Shown in pieces: positions 34,031 through 46,072 of a stretch of DNA of 64,000 nt; positions within the stretch are counted from its first letter, which is position 1; every line of letters starts with the position of its first letter. The notes under the pieces are model-generated. The model ran no database searches. It saw only the letters and a list, made by a program, of their open reading frames with translations, and was not told the DNA's origin. Source of the stretch: Macrotrachela quadricornifera (taxonomy: Eukaryota > Rotifera > Eurotatoria > Philodinida > Philodinidae). The position numbers were made by a program, and so were the translations under genes. Location of the stretch: assembly GCA_022393335.1 (NCBI GenBank), contig JAJEKB010020913.1, forward strand, positions 423,532 to 487,531. The letters are read 5' to 3'.

Positions 34031-35864
34031 CCCAGGTCTATCAAAACGGTATCGTTTGCGAACCGAAAACGAACCGTAAAAGTGATCAAAACGGGATCTT
34101 TACGGTAGTATACCGGATCGATTCGGGCCATTTTCGGTCCGTTCGAACCCGTATTTCCTGGCACAGAAATACGCATCGTATTATATCCGTATGGTAAACG
34201 CACCGTATTTGGTCGTTTTCTCTCCGTTTACGGATAAAATTCGAATTTTAAGATAGGATTCTAGTATGATCATACTATGAAATTGTGCCAGATCTTCTAT
34301 TATTCATGCAAGATTTTATTGGAACTTTAAATATAGTTTTTCATCGATCTCAGCGCTCTGTTCTAATCTGTGATATTTCCCTTTCCTAATCAACCGTTCT
34401 TCATAATTTTCTTTGATTTTCCATCATTTTTTATCAAACACCACCACACCTGTACATCTGATTCATACTTACCATTACGACGATGTTAGCAAAATCATAT
34501 CTAAATAAAAACAATAAAAATTTAATCTATAAAATTTCTACTTACATATACCACGATATTATTAAAATATCTAAATAAAAGTAAAAAAAAGATTTTATAT
34601 GTTAAACTTATAGTTGCCTATTCGACAGTAAAACTAAAATATCTAAAAAGAAAACAAACTTCGTATATAAAGTTCTATTTATCTATTTGAGAATATTATT
34701 ATAATATCTAAATAAAAAAAATAAAAATCGAATTAAAATATTCACACTTACCACACTATGGTATTATTGATATATCCAAATAAAAAATAAGAACTCTATA
34801 TATAAAAATCGTAAGTGTTCATTCCCAAATTTGATTGAAAAGTCTAAATGAAAAACAAGTATATCAGGTTTATATATATAATTCATACATTTTCAATAAT
34901 AATATTTTAATATCTATATATAAAAAAAAGAATTGTATAAATAAAATTCTTATTTGTTCATATCGACGACACGATTGGAATCTTGAAATAAAACAATTTT
35001 AATATATAAATTTCATATTTGTCTCTCCACGATAAAAATGAAACTATCGAAATAAAAAAATGTAATCTCTATATAAAATTCATACTTGCCTATTCGATGA
35101 TTTTATTGCGTTATGTGAATAAATAAAAATAAAAATTTAATACATAAAATTTATGCTTATTTTTTCGATAATATTGCCTAAATATTTGAAAAACAAAGAG
35201 GAGAATTTTATTTATAAATTAATATTTACCTATTTGACGATGGAATTCAAATATCTAGATAAACAAAAATAAGAATTTTGTCTAGAAAATTTACACTTGT
35301 TTATTTCATGATATTGATGAAATATCTAAATAAAAAAAAAAGAATTTAACGCGTAAACTTGATATTTCGCTTGTTCACGATAGTTTTGAAATATCTGAAT
35401 TTAACGATAATAAAAATTATAAATACAAATTGTTTATTGCAATCCACAATGATGTGAAATTCTCTATACGAAAAGTAAGATAGCAGACTAAGTTCATGTC
35501 TATATGCCTGTTTATCTTTATTGGGCTATGTTGACGAAGAAAAACTTTAGTTGCGCATGGTTAGGTATGACTTTGCAAGATTCTGATCATCAAATTTTAT
35601 TCAAATCTTATACTAAAAATCTTGTAAGATTTACTTTAGCATCTTATTATAAGATACATTAAAAAACGGCTAAAACCGCCACTTAAACGATGTTTCGTTA
35701 CGGTATAGTAAATGGTGTATGCTAAACGGCCCGTAAAACGGCCTGCAATGTATCCGTATATATGTGATTAACCGATACTCGTAAGCGAAAAGTATCTTGA
35801 CACCGTAAAGATGCCGTTTGGTATCGGTTTACCGTCGTTTACGGACCGTCAATATAGACCTGGG
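34031..35864. mobile_element. Non-autonomous partner (1834 bp) of the CACTA-like/BEN transposon
   Basis: Starts CCCAGGTCTATCAAAACGGT and ends ATAGACCTGGG, flanked by TA at 34029-34030 and TA at 35865-35866. About 215 bp at the left and 210 bp at the right are closely similar to the ends of the 36285-42273 element, in the same orientation. The inside is unrelated to that element: no coding sequence, but a ~70 bp tandem array. The subterminal regions are dense in ACGG/CCGT words. It is a non-autonomous copy that has lost or replaced the gene block, presumably mobilised by the large element's proteins (inference). Confidence 0.88.
34460..35440. repeat. ~70 bp diverged tandem array inside the small transposon
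   Basis: ATATCTAAATAAAA-like words recur at about 34497, 34567, 34638, 34703, 34773, 34845, 34908 and on to 35391, at steps of 63-73 bp. Between them run AAAATTCATACTTGCCTATT-type blocks and a TTCGACGATATTATTG-type block. About 13-14 units, each differing by many substitutions and indels. No coding frame. Confidence 0.75.
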
Positions 35865-36840
35865 TATATTTGATACATATGTACGGACTGCTAGTGACAG
35901 CTATTCTATAAAAATCAGTCTCTAAACTTTTTATTAATACTTTCGTATGGAAACGTGAAGCATAGGTCGAAGTCGATCATCGTTTTCTTTGCTCCACTCC
36001 ACTCTTAACTTCTTGATTTTTTATATGATGTCAGCATAGACCAATGTAACACCTCATTCTCTTGTTCAAAATATCGTTCAGAGACAATATAAAAACCGAA
36101 GCGAATTTAAGAAAAGAGCGACTAGTCGCCCCCATGCTGAAGTCTATTTTCATATAAGTTCCTTGTCTTGTGTGCAACACCATGCTCATTAACGTTTCAC
36201 TAACTCAAAGGAATTACAAGATCTGCAACGAAAGGACTATCTATAGGACACTGGAAGGAAAACAAGTAAAGGTACATAGATCTACCCAGGTCTATCAAAA
36301 CGGTATCGTTTTCGAACTGAAAACGAATCGTAAAAGTGATCAAAACGGAATCTTTACGGTCGTATACCGTGTAGTTTCGGATCGATCTCGACCCGTCTGA
36401 ACCCGTATTTCCTGGCACAGAAATCCGCACCGTATTATATCCGTATGGTAAACGCACCGTATTTGATCGTTTTCTCTCCATTTACAGATAAAATTCGGTT
36501 AGTCGTACTATAATGTATTCCTTCCGTAAGTAAAACGTATTATAGTCGTTTACGGTTCTCTTATCACTCCGTCTATTCGTTAGACCAAACAATTAAATTT
36601 GTATTTATTCTTTTCATAAAGCGTTATGTGTTCTTTTATTTATTTCTTATTATCTGTAAAATTAACAATAAATGGAAAAAAAAAGTAACAATCAATTTTC
36701 GCAATCAAATGACAAAAAACTAAAATACAAAAACATTTTCAATACTTTTTGTTTCCATATAAATACGAATCAAAGTTCCTATAGTTTACTCGAACATATG
36801 TACAATATTTAATATAAATGTAATGAATTTAATGCTCAAA

Positions 36841-38521
36841 TCATAGTATATTCGATTGAATATTGTCTGTTTCTTCTTGCTGCTGTGGTTTTAATTGTTT
36901 CTTTTGTTTTCTTGTTTCTTCATTATACAGACAAGCAGCTAATGTTTCTTGAATTCTCTCTTTGTAGAATATTGTATAATAAATTTTTGCAATACGATAA
37001 CGTGCGCGAATAGCGTCTAAATAAAAAAAGATAGAATATTTTATTCGAATACTTTTATTCAAAAATGGAAAACGCGTGTATTTAATATGAAAATGGAAAA
37101 TTCTTATTACCATTTAAACGAGTGAATCGTACAATATCCAATTCTGGTTTTGAGTATCTTTTTGCTTGTGCTGATGGTAACAAACTTGATTGTAATTCAT
37201 CAGGCTTGAATAAAATTCTTAATAGATTTCGAGCATATTCACCAGGATTTCTGGCTGGTATTTGTAATAAGTTCGAACTATCGTGCATCTAAAGCAGTAA
37301 GAAAGATAAAACTTTATGCTTAATAGAAAATATTTCTATCCATAATAAACTTACGACTTCTTTTGGAAAATCTTCTTTTGAATTAGGATCACGGTAACGT
37401 TCGAGATCATCATCAGTTTTCTAAATAGATGGAAAAAAATATTTACGTCAGCAAATTTCTTTAAAAAAAAATATCACCGATAATACGATTGAACTAAGGT
37501 TGGACATTTTTTTTGCTAAATGTTTTAGTTGTTGCTGAATAGTTTGATTATCAGTACGAGCATGTCGCATACTTTCTTGTGTATTTTGTAATTCTTTAAA
37601 TAAATGACATAAAGATATTGTTTGATTTGTATCACCAGCTTCGTCCTCATCTGATGAAGACATTATCGGTGGAATCACTATTGTAAAAACAATCAAAAGA
37701 ATATATCGATAAAAATTTAACTTTGAATAATATCTTACCTTTAACAGCATCATCTGGACGTTGGAAAGGTGATGAGTTATTAATAGTACGCTTGGCAGAT
37801 TGGCTTGAATGATCAGCATATGCAAATCTCTTTGGTGAAGCAACTAAAAAAATTCAGAATTAACAGAAAAGACATATGTAAACAAGTCATTTTTTCATAA
37901 CAATTATGCACCAGAAACAATAGAATCAGGAGAACTTGAACGACGAACCAATGTCTTTTGACGTCGATATGGAGTCGCTAAAATAAAAATTGTAGGTATA
38001 CTAGTATATTTTTTCTATCAAATGCATCACATACGTGTTGAAAATGTATTTTTTGGCATTTGTAACGTTTGTTCCATCAAGACAGGCAGTTCATCTTCAT
38101 CTATTTCATCCCCAATATCGTTATCAAAAAAAATAAAATAAAACAAAATAACATCAACTAATAATGAAAAATTTAGTGAAATATTACTTTTTGAAGATTT
38201 TGCTTGTTGATTCCATTGTTCTATACATTTATCTTTTGTTCCTAAAATGTAAAATCGAAAAGTAATATATTCTTATATTTTATACAACATGAGAAAAATG
38301 TTACCTGATAAAATTAATTTTGCTGCACGACCATTATTTAAAATTAATGCACCATCATCGGAAATCTTTTTCACACTAGAATTGCCAACAATCATCATAT
38401 TTCCAGTATCATTATAAATCACTAAATGATACATTTTTGTCGTCGTGGGATTTGATGGTGAATATTGTTCTTTCGTCTTGATCAATCGTTTCTTCGTTAA
38501 TTGTACAGCTTTACTTGTCAT
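36841..38521 (-). CDS. BEN-domain protein of the transposon, 9 exons
   Basis: Exons (minus): 38521-38305, 38241-38188, 38100-38035, 37977-37912, 37843-37739, 37677-37478, 37420-37355, 37288-37111, 37016-36841. They sum to 1128 nt (375 aa) without a stop. Residues ~28-85 form a small beta-rich module (MYHLVIYNDTGNMMIVGNSS, then a GRAAKLILSGTKDKC end), like the N-terminal module of several BEN-linked proteins. Residues ~125-200 are basic and Ser-rich, then comes an acidic stretch and a helix likely to form a coiled coil (~205-240). Residues ~265-350 are a BEN domain (NPGEYARNLLRILFKPDELQ, then RYSKPELDIVRFTRL and a helix with ARYRIAKIYYT). BEN domains bind DNA or chromatin. It lies 208 bp downstream of the transposase gene, and the pair sits within one set of terminal repeats. 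Confidence 0.85.
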
Positions 38522-38729
38522 AATTAATGTTGATGAATAATAGAGTATCTAAAAAAATAAAATTTCAAGTAAATGATGCGTAATAAGTTCAAGAAACATC
38601 ACTGAAGGAACAGCCCATATGCACACAATAGCACGCATTTTCTCATTTAGAAAAAATTACCATTAAAGATTTACAAGTGCAATATAAAAGAAACAATAAA
38701 AGTGAAAAAATGTCTCATACATTAATGAC

Positions 38730-41549
38730 TTAATCATGTTCGTTGTAAGACAAGATATTTGTTACGAGTAAATAATCAGTTTTATACACAACAATGCAAT
38801 GATTTAGAATTTGATCAGTACGAACAATATCGTATTGACAGTGCTTCTTTTCCAAAATAAAATATAAATAATCAATAGGTTTTTTTAACAAATAATAGTA
38901 TGAAGAATTTTTAAAAGTATTACTAAATAATTTTTTAACACGATAATAATTAATCATTGCATAACCAAGACCATTATGCATAAAAAATAAATTAACGACA
39001 CCAAATCGTTTTTCATTGATATTGTTGTCAACAAAGTATTGTACAAAATAACTAACTGAATTACGTTTCTTTGTATAGATTAAAGAATGGAACATTTTAT
39101 TGTTAATTATAAATCGACGATAAATTATAAAACATGAACTCATATTGTTGCATGTACATATAGAATCATGAAAAATTTTTAAATGATTATAATCATTTGC
39201 TAATGTTGATACCATATCATAAGCTCCATTAATTGTTGCTCTTTCTTGTATTTTATTTTGTATTGAAAAATCAACATTGTAAAAATGAGTAATAGAATCA
39301 CCATAATATAAAGTACCGTGATGGTTACTACTGACAAAACCAATAAAAGATTCTTGACCGAAACAACCTAAATTGCATAATGATCCATGTGTTTCATATA
39401 TGGTTGCAAAGTGAGCATGCAAATGTAATTTTAAAGATTGAGAATATGTGTAAAACAATTCGTGATCTTTATAAAATTCGACAAATAATTGATTAGCAAT
39501 TTCACTTGTTCTATCATTGAAGATATGACCACTGTGCAATAAACGAATGGCACATATGTATAACGCCAAATGAGAATATTGTTCAATATGCATAAATACA
39601 TCCAGATGAGGTAATAATCCATAGAATAAAATATTTCGCACTTCGGTACCTTTTACAAAACCAAAGTTTTCAATGGATCGCATTTTTCTTTGAAAAAAAT
39701 CTAAATATAAAAATTAAAATTGAATTTTAAAAAGTAAAGTAGATAAAACTAAAGAAAATCAGAGCGTGTAGAAATAACTTACGTGGAAAGACTTGCTTTT
39801 TGAGTTCATAATTTAATTCTTCACGTTGTATCGGTTTCAGCTGTTGATAAATGGACAAAATGATTAATTTTGCATGACCTAATAAAGATACATGTAAATA
39901 ATCTAACACGATTGCTTGTGGTAATTCAACATCCAAGATGCTACTAAGTACACTTTTTCCTAAATGACCATATATTTTTAATTGTGTACGTTCAGCTTTA
40001 TTCGATAATTTTAAATAATCACTTGTTGTACGTAATTGAATTGAATCATAACAATATTGACGTTTTTTGTTTATATGTTCACCTTTAATAAAACAAAACC
40101 AACAACTATAATACCCGTTATGATTAATAAAATTTGTTATTAAACTTAATGCTGGACAATCTCCTGTTATTCCAAATATGATCAATTTGTGTCGAATATT
40201 CAAAACATCAATACCTGGAAATAAAGAAGAATAAAATACATTATATTAAAAACGAATCTTCTGTGCTGATATTGTAAGTATAGGAACTGTTTCAGATACT
40301 GAAATAATGATTCATTTTTGAATCGGCTAAAATTGTTTATAATACCATCAAACTATTTCTTCCAAATATCGTCAATAGAAATACTCAGTACCTTGATTTT
40401 TGATCATTTTCAGTTGATTCACAGAGTAATTCAACCACAATTTTGCAGGTGGTTCAACATAAGCTATCCAGATAGATATAATAACCATATTACATCGTCG
40501 GACACGTAATTTTGCTGGTAATTCTATAATGGATCCACTTAGCATCCACATTTTTAATTTCGTTGAACTTGTAATACTAATACCATCAGCGTGCAACAGC
40601 AAACTAATTAAATGTTGATAATTATTTTTCTTCAATAAATATTGGTAGAGGGTTCCAAATGGAATATCTTTGGTGTTTTCACAATCGTCATTATTGTAAA
40701 TTTTGCTTCGGTATTCATTAATATTCGACGATAACCTAATCATAATTTTTTTGATAATTAATTCAATGTTACTATCGTATCTAGAAAAGAGATAATGTTT
40801 AAAAAGTCTTCATTTAAGTATACATTTAGATAGAATATTGATGGTATTACACTACAAACTCACATATAAGCAATTGAGTTTTTATCTGTTGAACAGCATT
40901 TTGGACAAACATTCTCTTTATAACCAAATTCATTGCAACACAATAAACAAATCGACCGTTTTGTAAATAATTCCTCCACACCAAGTAAAACTAAAAGTTG
41001 TTCTTCTGATGACGGCATGTTATTTGGATATGGAAGACCAGATTTAATTAATGATAAAAGATCATTGGTACTTTTCTTAGAAAGATTTCCTTGACGTGCG
41101 ATAATGGCAAATGCTTCACAGTAGTCATAAGTTGAATCAAGCGTGTAATAATGTAAAGGTAATTTAGAAGGTGAAATATAATCATCATTATCATCATTTG
41201 AGTGTATAGTTTTTATCGATGTTATTTCATCATAAGCATCATTTAAAAAATCCGATATTTCATAATTATTATCTTTAATTAATTCTTCAGGTTTTTGTTC
41301 AACCAAGTGATAATCATTGGCATTAATGGATTCATAATCATTGTAAAAATCAATACAATTTTGATTAATAATTGTTTTTTCATACGATTCAAAAACAGGT
41401 GCGTGATGTGTTGCGCATAGTAAGTGAGAATAACAACGTTTTTTTTCTTCCAATCTTGTCTTTCTTCGAGAAGCATTGCGTTTTTTACATCTTTCTTTTT
41501 TTTTGATGTTGTAATTTCCATATTCAAGTTTTAATTCAATTGAATCCAT
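38730..41549 (-). CDS. CACTA/EnSpm-like (Transposase_21-type) transposase, 4 exons
   Basis: Exons 41549-40864, 40780-40392, 40214-39783 and 39700-38730 join in frame (2478 nt, 825 aa). The N-terminus is basic (KKKERCKKRNASRRKTR). A Cys-rich knuckle lies near residues 205-222 (CLLCC...VCPKCC). The core follows the order seen in plant and animal CACTA transposases: LLLHADGISI near 289, LPAKLRVRR near 316, GITGDCPA at 373-380, a CWFC pair near 396, and LDYLHVSLLGHAK with Asp near 463 (compare DYMH-LLG of the family). A DUF4218-like block lies near 590-610 (LKLHLHAHFATIYETHGSL). Asp in ADG, GDCPA and LDYLH are candidate catalytic acids. No frameshift or stop, so the copy could be active. The start was taken at the first in-frame ATG. 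Confidence 0.88.
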
Positions 41550-42282
41550 TTGTATCCATCTAAAAAGTCAAGACAATAGACTAAAACTAAACGATTCTGT
41601 ACATAACAAAGAAGAATAAAATGTGAAAGAATGTCATTATGATTGCCACGTATATATAATAGATTTGTGGTATAGATATAACTAGTGAAGTCCGGTAGAG
41701 TGATTCCATAAAAAAAATGACGAAATAAAATATATACATATGTTCAGTCTTCTATATACTTTTATGCGTACTCGCCTAGGCCATTATGTGTTAGTGTATC
41801 AGTAGGAAATAAAAATTCTCAGGTATTATTTTGCGCATAATAATTTCAAGTTTTTCAATTTCTAAACCTAAAATCTGAATTTCAGAGTTTTATTTTATTT
41901 TTTCATTTTTTATATAGATGGCGCCACGATCAATTCCATTTAATATTAGTACATATTCTATAATTTATGCAGATTAATTTGCATAATTGCAGTAATTCTT
42001 ATCGATAAGTAGAGAAAATACAGTATTTTGTAATATTTAATTTTTTAAATCATTATTGAAAAATATTGTTAAAAACGGCTAAAAACGCCACGTAAACGGT
42101 GTTTCCTTACGGTGTCGTAAATATTGTACGATAAACGGCCCGAAAAGCATTCCGTAATGTATCCGTATGTATCTAGTTAACAGATACTCGTATACGAAAA
42201 TTGTTAGATCACCGTAAAGTTGCCGTTTTTTATAGGTTTACCGTCGTTTACGCACCGTCATTATAAACCTGGGTATAGATAA

Positions 42283-44556
42283 ATACGTTAGTGAAGTTGG
42301 CGGTCGATTTGAGTAACACCAGAAAACATTCGCCCACAAAGCTGTGTCGAAAACCACGACCACTGTGTCTTATACAGCATCGAATATACCATAATTCAAC
42401 ATAATTTAAAAACCTGGACATCCAAAAACCAAACTCTAAAAAAATCGAAATACTTCATTTTCAAGATACATTTGAACTAAAAACATGACTATTATCAGAG
42501 GATATTCACCAATAAAGCTACGCCACACAAAATAATCGGTGTGTCTAGCACGACTCAACGAGCTCTATCAGATGCACACCAACTCAAAACCATACAACGG
42601 AAAACAACCATAAAAACTCACCTAGAACCTCGAAATCACCAAAATACACAATTCAAACGCCGTGATATTCGTTAATACAACTGTTTCAAAACAATAAACA
42701 AGAGTGTCTTATATGCAACTCCGCGAGCTTTATTGAATGGTATATGTTTGTGTTGAGTTTGACCTAGTAAAATGCTTTCTACAGCCAATAATGTGTCTTG
42801 TACACAAAGGAAAATAGCTGATTGTTGGCTGGGAGTGATTAAGGATGATTAGACCTGTTTAGGGCGATGATCTAATCCCTCATGGGCTGTTTCCACCTTG
42901 CTAAAAGATGACACATTAAAGATTGTATAAGCGCTATTTCTGTCTGAGAATCCTATTCTATAATAGTGCAGTTAAAGAATTCAATCAGAATGCGTTAATT
43001 AATACAGAAAAATACTGATCTTTAATAGTTGTATATGTTGATGTTAGATGTTGAACAAATTTTTTTGAAAATTCATTAAGATTTTGAAAAATGTATATAA
43101 CATTTTTTAGTTTTTTTTCAATAACTCTTTTACATATCTTTGTAGGATTTGGGAAAAGCTGAAAATTTGAGTTATGCCGTGACTTTCCATCGGATTTCAA
43201 GTTATATAACTCATATGAAAAAAAAACTTTTTTATATGCAAGCTTTGTTGGTGATCTTATGAAATCTCTCGTGAATAATAATTAACCAATTATTGCAAAA
43301 TTATTAATCGATTATTTGTTATTAATATTTTGCGTAAAACGTGATCCAAGGGTGATCGAGGTTGACGAATTCGAATATATAGGTGATTTTATTCAATTAT
43401 TTTTTATCGATAAATTGTTCATAATTAATTAAATATTAATTATTAACATTACGTATAAAGCTTGACCGAAGGTATATCAGGATGTAGCATGTAGATCTGA
43501 GATCGGTTTCTCAAATGAATAGTTTTTGGACAAATGTTAATTAATTAGACATTATTTACTAATTTTTTCTAAAAATTTGAACAAAGTTAATCTTGAGGGT
43601 AGACCATCTGAGTCTGAACTCAATTTTTAATAATTACTTAGTTTTAATTAATGAGATATTAATTTCTAATAGTTTCAATAAGAACTCCTCGAAAGTAATC
43701 GATAGTAGGAAATCTTAGTCCAAGATTAATGTTTACTTTTCTTTTTTATTGCTACTTGATATACACTTTTTCCATAAAACTTGATCGAAGATTATTTTGC
43801 ATGAGATGTCTCGATCATACCTCAACATTTCCCAGTTAAATGCATTTTTTTTACCATGCCACTTTTGGCATTTGTATAAATGAATAATCTAATGAGAGCT
43901 TTGACACGATGGTTCCACGATGAAGACCGAGCGAGTCTGCAGACGATTGCCACTTGTCGGTTGAAAAAGAGCTCGTCAATTTGCATAAGACACAATCATT
44001 TTCATATTTGACAGAACTTAGCATGGATTACCATTGAATCCTCATCATTGCGACCGGTTTTTCGGTGGTGGAAACATTTCACCATGTCAAAATCTACACA
44101 ATTTTATACCACTCCATAGAACTCGCCCATTTGCATCAGATGCACTTGATTGTTTTTTGAACACAGGTGTATTAATGGATGTCAAGGCATTTGAATTGCG
44201 TATTTTGGTGATTTCGGAGTTCTAGGTGAATTTTTATGGGTGTTTTGCGTTGTATAGTTTTGAGTTGGTGTGCGTCTGATAGAGATTGCTGAGTTGTGCT
44301 AGACACGCCGATTATTTTGCTTGATACAGCTTTATTGGTGAATATCTTCTGATAATAGTCATGTTTTTAGTTCAAATGTATCTTGAAAATGGTGTATTTC
44401 GATTTTGTAGGGTTTGGTTTTTGGATGTCCGGGTTTTAAAATTATGTTGAATTATGGTCTATTCGATGCTGTATAAGACACAGTGCTCATGGTTTTTGAC
44501 ACAGCTTTGTGGACGAGTGTTTCCTGATTTTACTCGAGTCTGCCGCTGATTTCACT
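42283..44556. mobile_element. Long inverted-repeat element without genes (~2.3 kb)
   Basis: 42283-42715 pairs with 44125-44556 as an inverted repeat of ~430 bp. The outer ends share TTAGTGAA, and inner blocks include CCACAAAGCTGTGT, GTGTCTTATACAGCATCGAAT and AAATCACCAAAATACnCAATT, with roughly 80-85% identity. The ~1.4 kb between the arms has no believable frame. It starts about 10 bp beyond the right end of the CACTA-like element. The ends do not match that element, so this is a separate family. No clear target duplication was found. Confidence 0.8.
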
Positions 44557-46072
44557 AATGGTATTTGAAAAAAAATATATCAATTCAATCTTTACAAAAT
44601 AATTTAATTAAACTTGTTAGAAATGCTCATATTTGCATTCAATTTTTAAATAATAACTCAACTATTTCACTTCAAGTTCGTTTTTTTTTCCTGTTTCTAC
44701 CTAATATTTTATTGAATTCTATTTTAGTCAATGACAAAATGATTAGCTTCATTTCGAAATGCACAATTTCATGCAAATACAAATATGTTAACGTCAATAT
44801 CTACTTTGACTTTAAATGAAAATCAAACTTCAATTTGTATTCAAACAATCCTAAATCGATCAATTGAGATAATAATTCCTTGAGATCTGAATTTACTTTT
44901 TAGCAGAAATCTTTGAACAGAATGTAAAAAGACTTTTAAAAAAAATAGAATCATCAATCTGTTTATTAAACGAAAGTACTTAAAAATCATATAATCATAT
45001 CTATTTTTATATTTTGTTTTACTTCAGCATGCTTTAAGTTGACTTGTATCAGATGATTTAATGTTTGTTTTTGCTTGTCTTTGTTCATAAGTATAAGCCC
45101 ATGATAACATTAGATATTACAATGAAAATGAGCATAGTAATATATGAATAATGCTAACAATCAAAAAGTTAACATAAGAACATAAATCTATAATGGAACC
45201 AACAAATTTACTAATACCAATTGCTCTATATTAAAATTTGTCAAATTTTATGTTTGAAATTCGTGTTAGGTCCTTTCGTATGTGTACATACAACGGAAAA
45301 GAAAGAACTAATCTTACCTAACGATAAGTAATGATGAGGATAATGATAATGTTGAGTGGTTAAGGAGGAGAATAATGAAATTAGGAAGTTTATTTATGTA
45401 AATAAATCAATAGAAAAATGCAAAGATAAAATCCAACAAAGGAGAGGGGAGAGATATAGATACATAGACGTGAAGAATAAGTGCTTCTTAGTAAATCGAA
45501 AATAATGAAATGAACAGGAGTGTGCAAAAAAGTGAGAAAAAATATAAAGAGAGAAAAACTAATACTAACAACAACAACGACTGTGTAAAATAACATGTAT
45601 ATATATATATCAACAGAAAAGTGGAGGAAAATGCAAAAAAAAGGAAATGATGCAGAGAAAGATCAATAGACCAAGGAGGATGAACAAAAGAAAGTTAGCA
45701 GCAACATAGCGCCGTCTGTTGACGCTAACAATCGGATATGGTGCTTCAACAGTTCGTTCACCATCATAAGTAATAATTAGACCAACTACTGCTTCTAATA
45801 TTGGACCACATATAACAAATAAACTATCTTTATTATCATATCGAGTTGTACCAAAACATTGAAATGTTTATGCAATTGGTGTGAGAATCATATACGAAAA
45901 AAAAAGCATTTGAGCGATATAAATAGATGAATAAACATCAGATATTAGTGTCATCTAAAAAAAACATATACATATATATTTATATATATATATATATGTA
46001 AAATAACATAGACATCCTTCCAACAGCATGATTGTAATCAATAATATTTCAATGTATGATATGTATATACAT
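44557..46072. other. Intergenic with decayed membrane-protein fragment
   Basis: Mostly spacer. On the minus strand, 45955-45710 reads MTLISDVYSSIYIAQMLFF, a stop, then FQCFGTTRYDNKDSLFVICG and EAVVGLIITYDGERTVEAPY. It looks like a piece of a membrane protein with one nonsense codon. Family not recognised. Confidence 0.35.

Larger units (their letters stand above)
36285..42273 (-). mobile_element. Two-gene CACTA/EnSpm-like DNA transposon with BEN-domain protein (5989 bp)
   Basis: Left terminus CCCAGGTCTATCAAAACGGT and right terminus ATAAACCTGGG form an imperfect ~20 bp terminal inverted repeat. Both sides are bordered by TA (36283-36284 and 42274-42275), consistent with a 2 bp target duplication. 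The outer ~210 bp at each end are crowded with ACGGT/ACCGT and CGTAAACG words, as subterminal transposase-binding repeats in CACTA elements are. Inside, two spliced genes on the minus strand are fully open: transposase (41549-38730), then BEN protein (38521-36841). CACTA elements classically encode two proteins (TnpD and TnpA), which fits this layout. The termini do not begin with CACT, so the family is not a standard one. Confidence 0.9.

Noticed and set aside
34460..35440. CRISPR-like array of ~70 bp spaced words
   Set aside because: The repeats are diverged throughout with no constant repeat and unique spacer pattern, and the context is eukaryotic.
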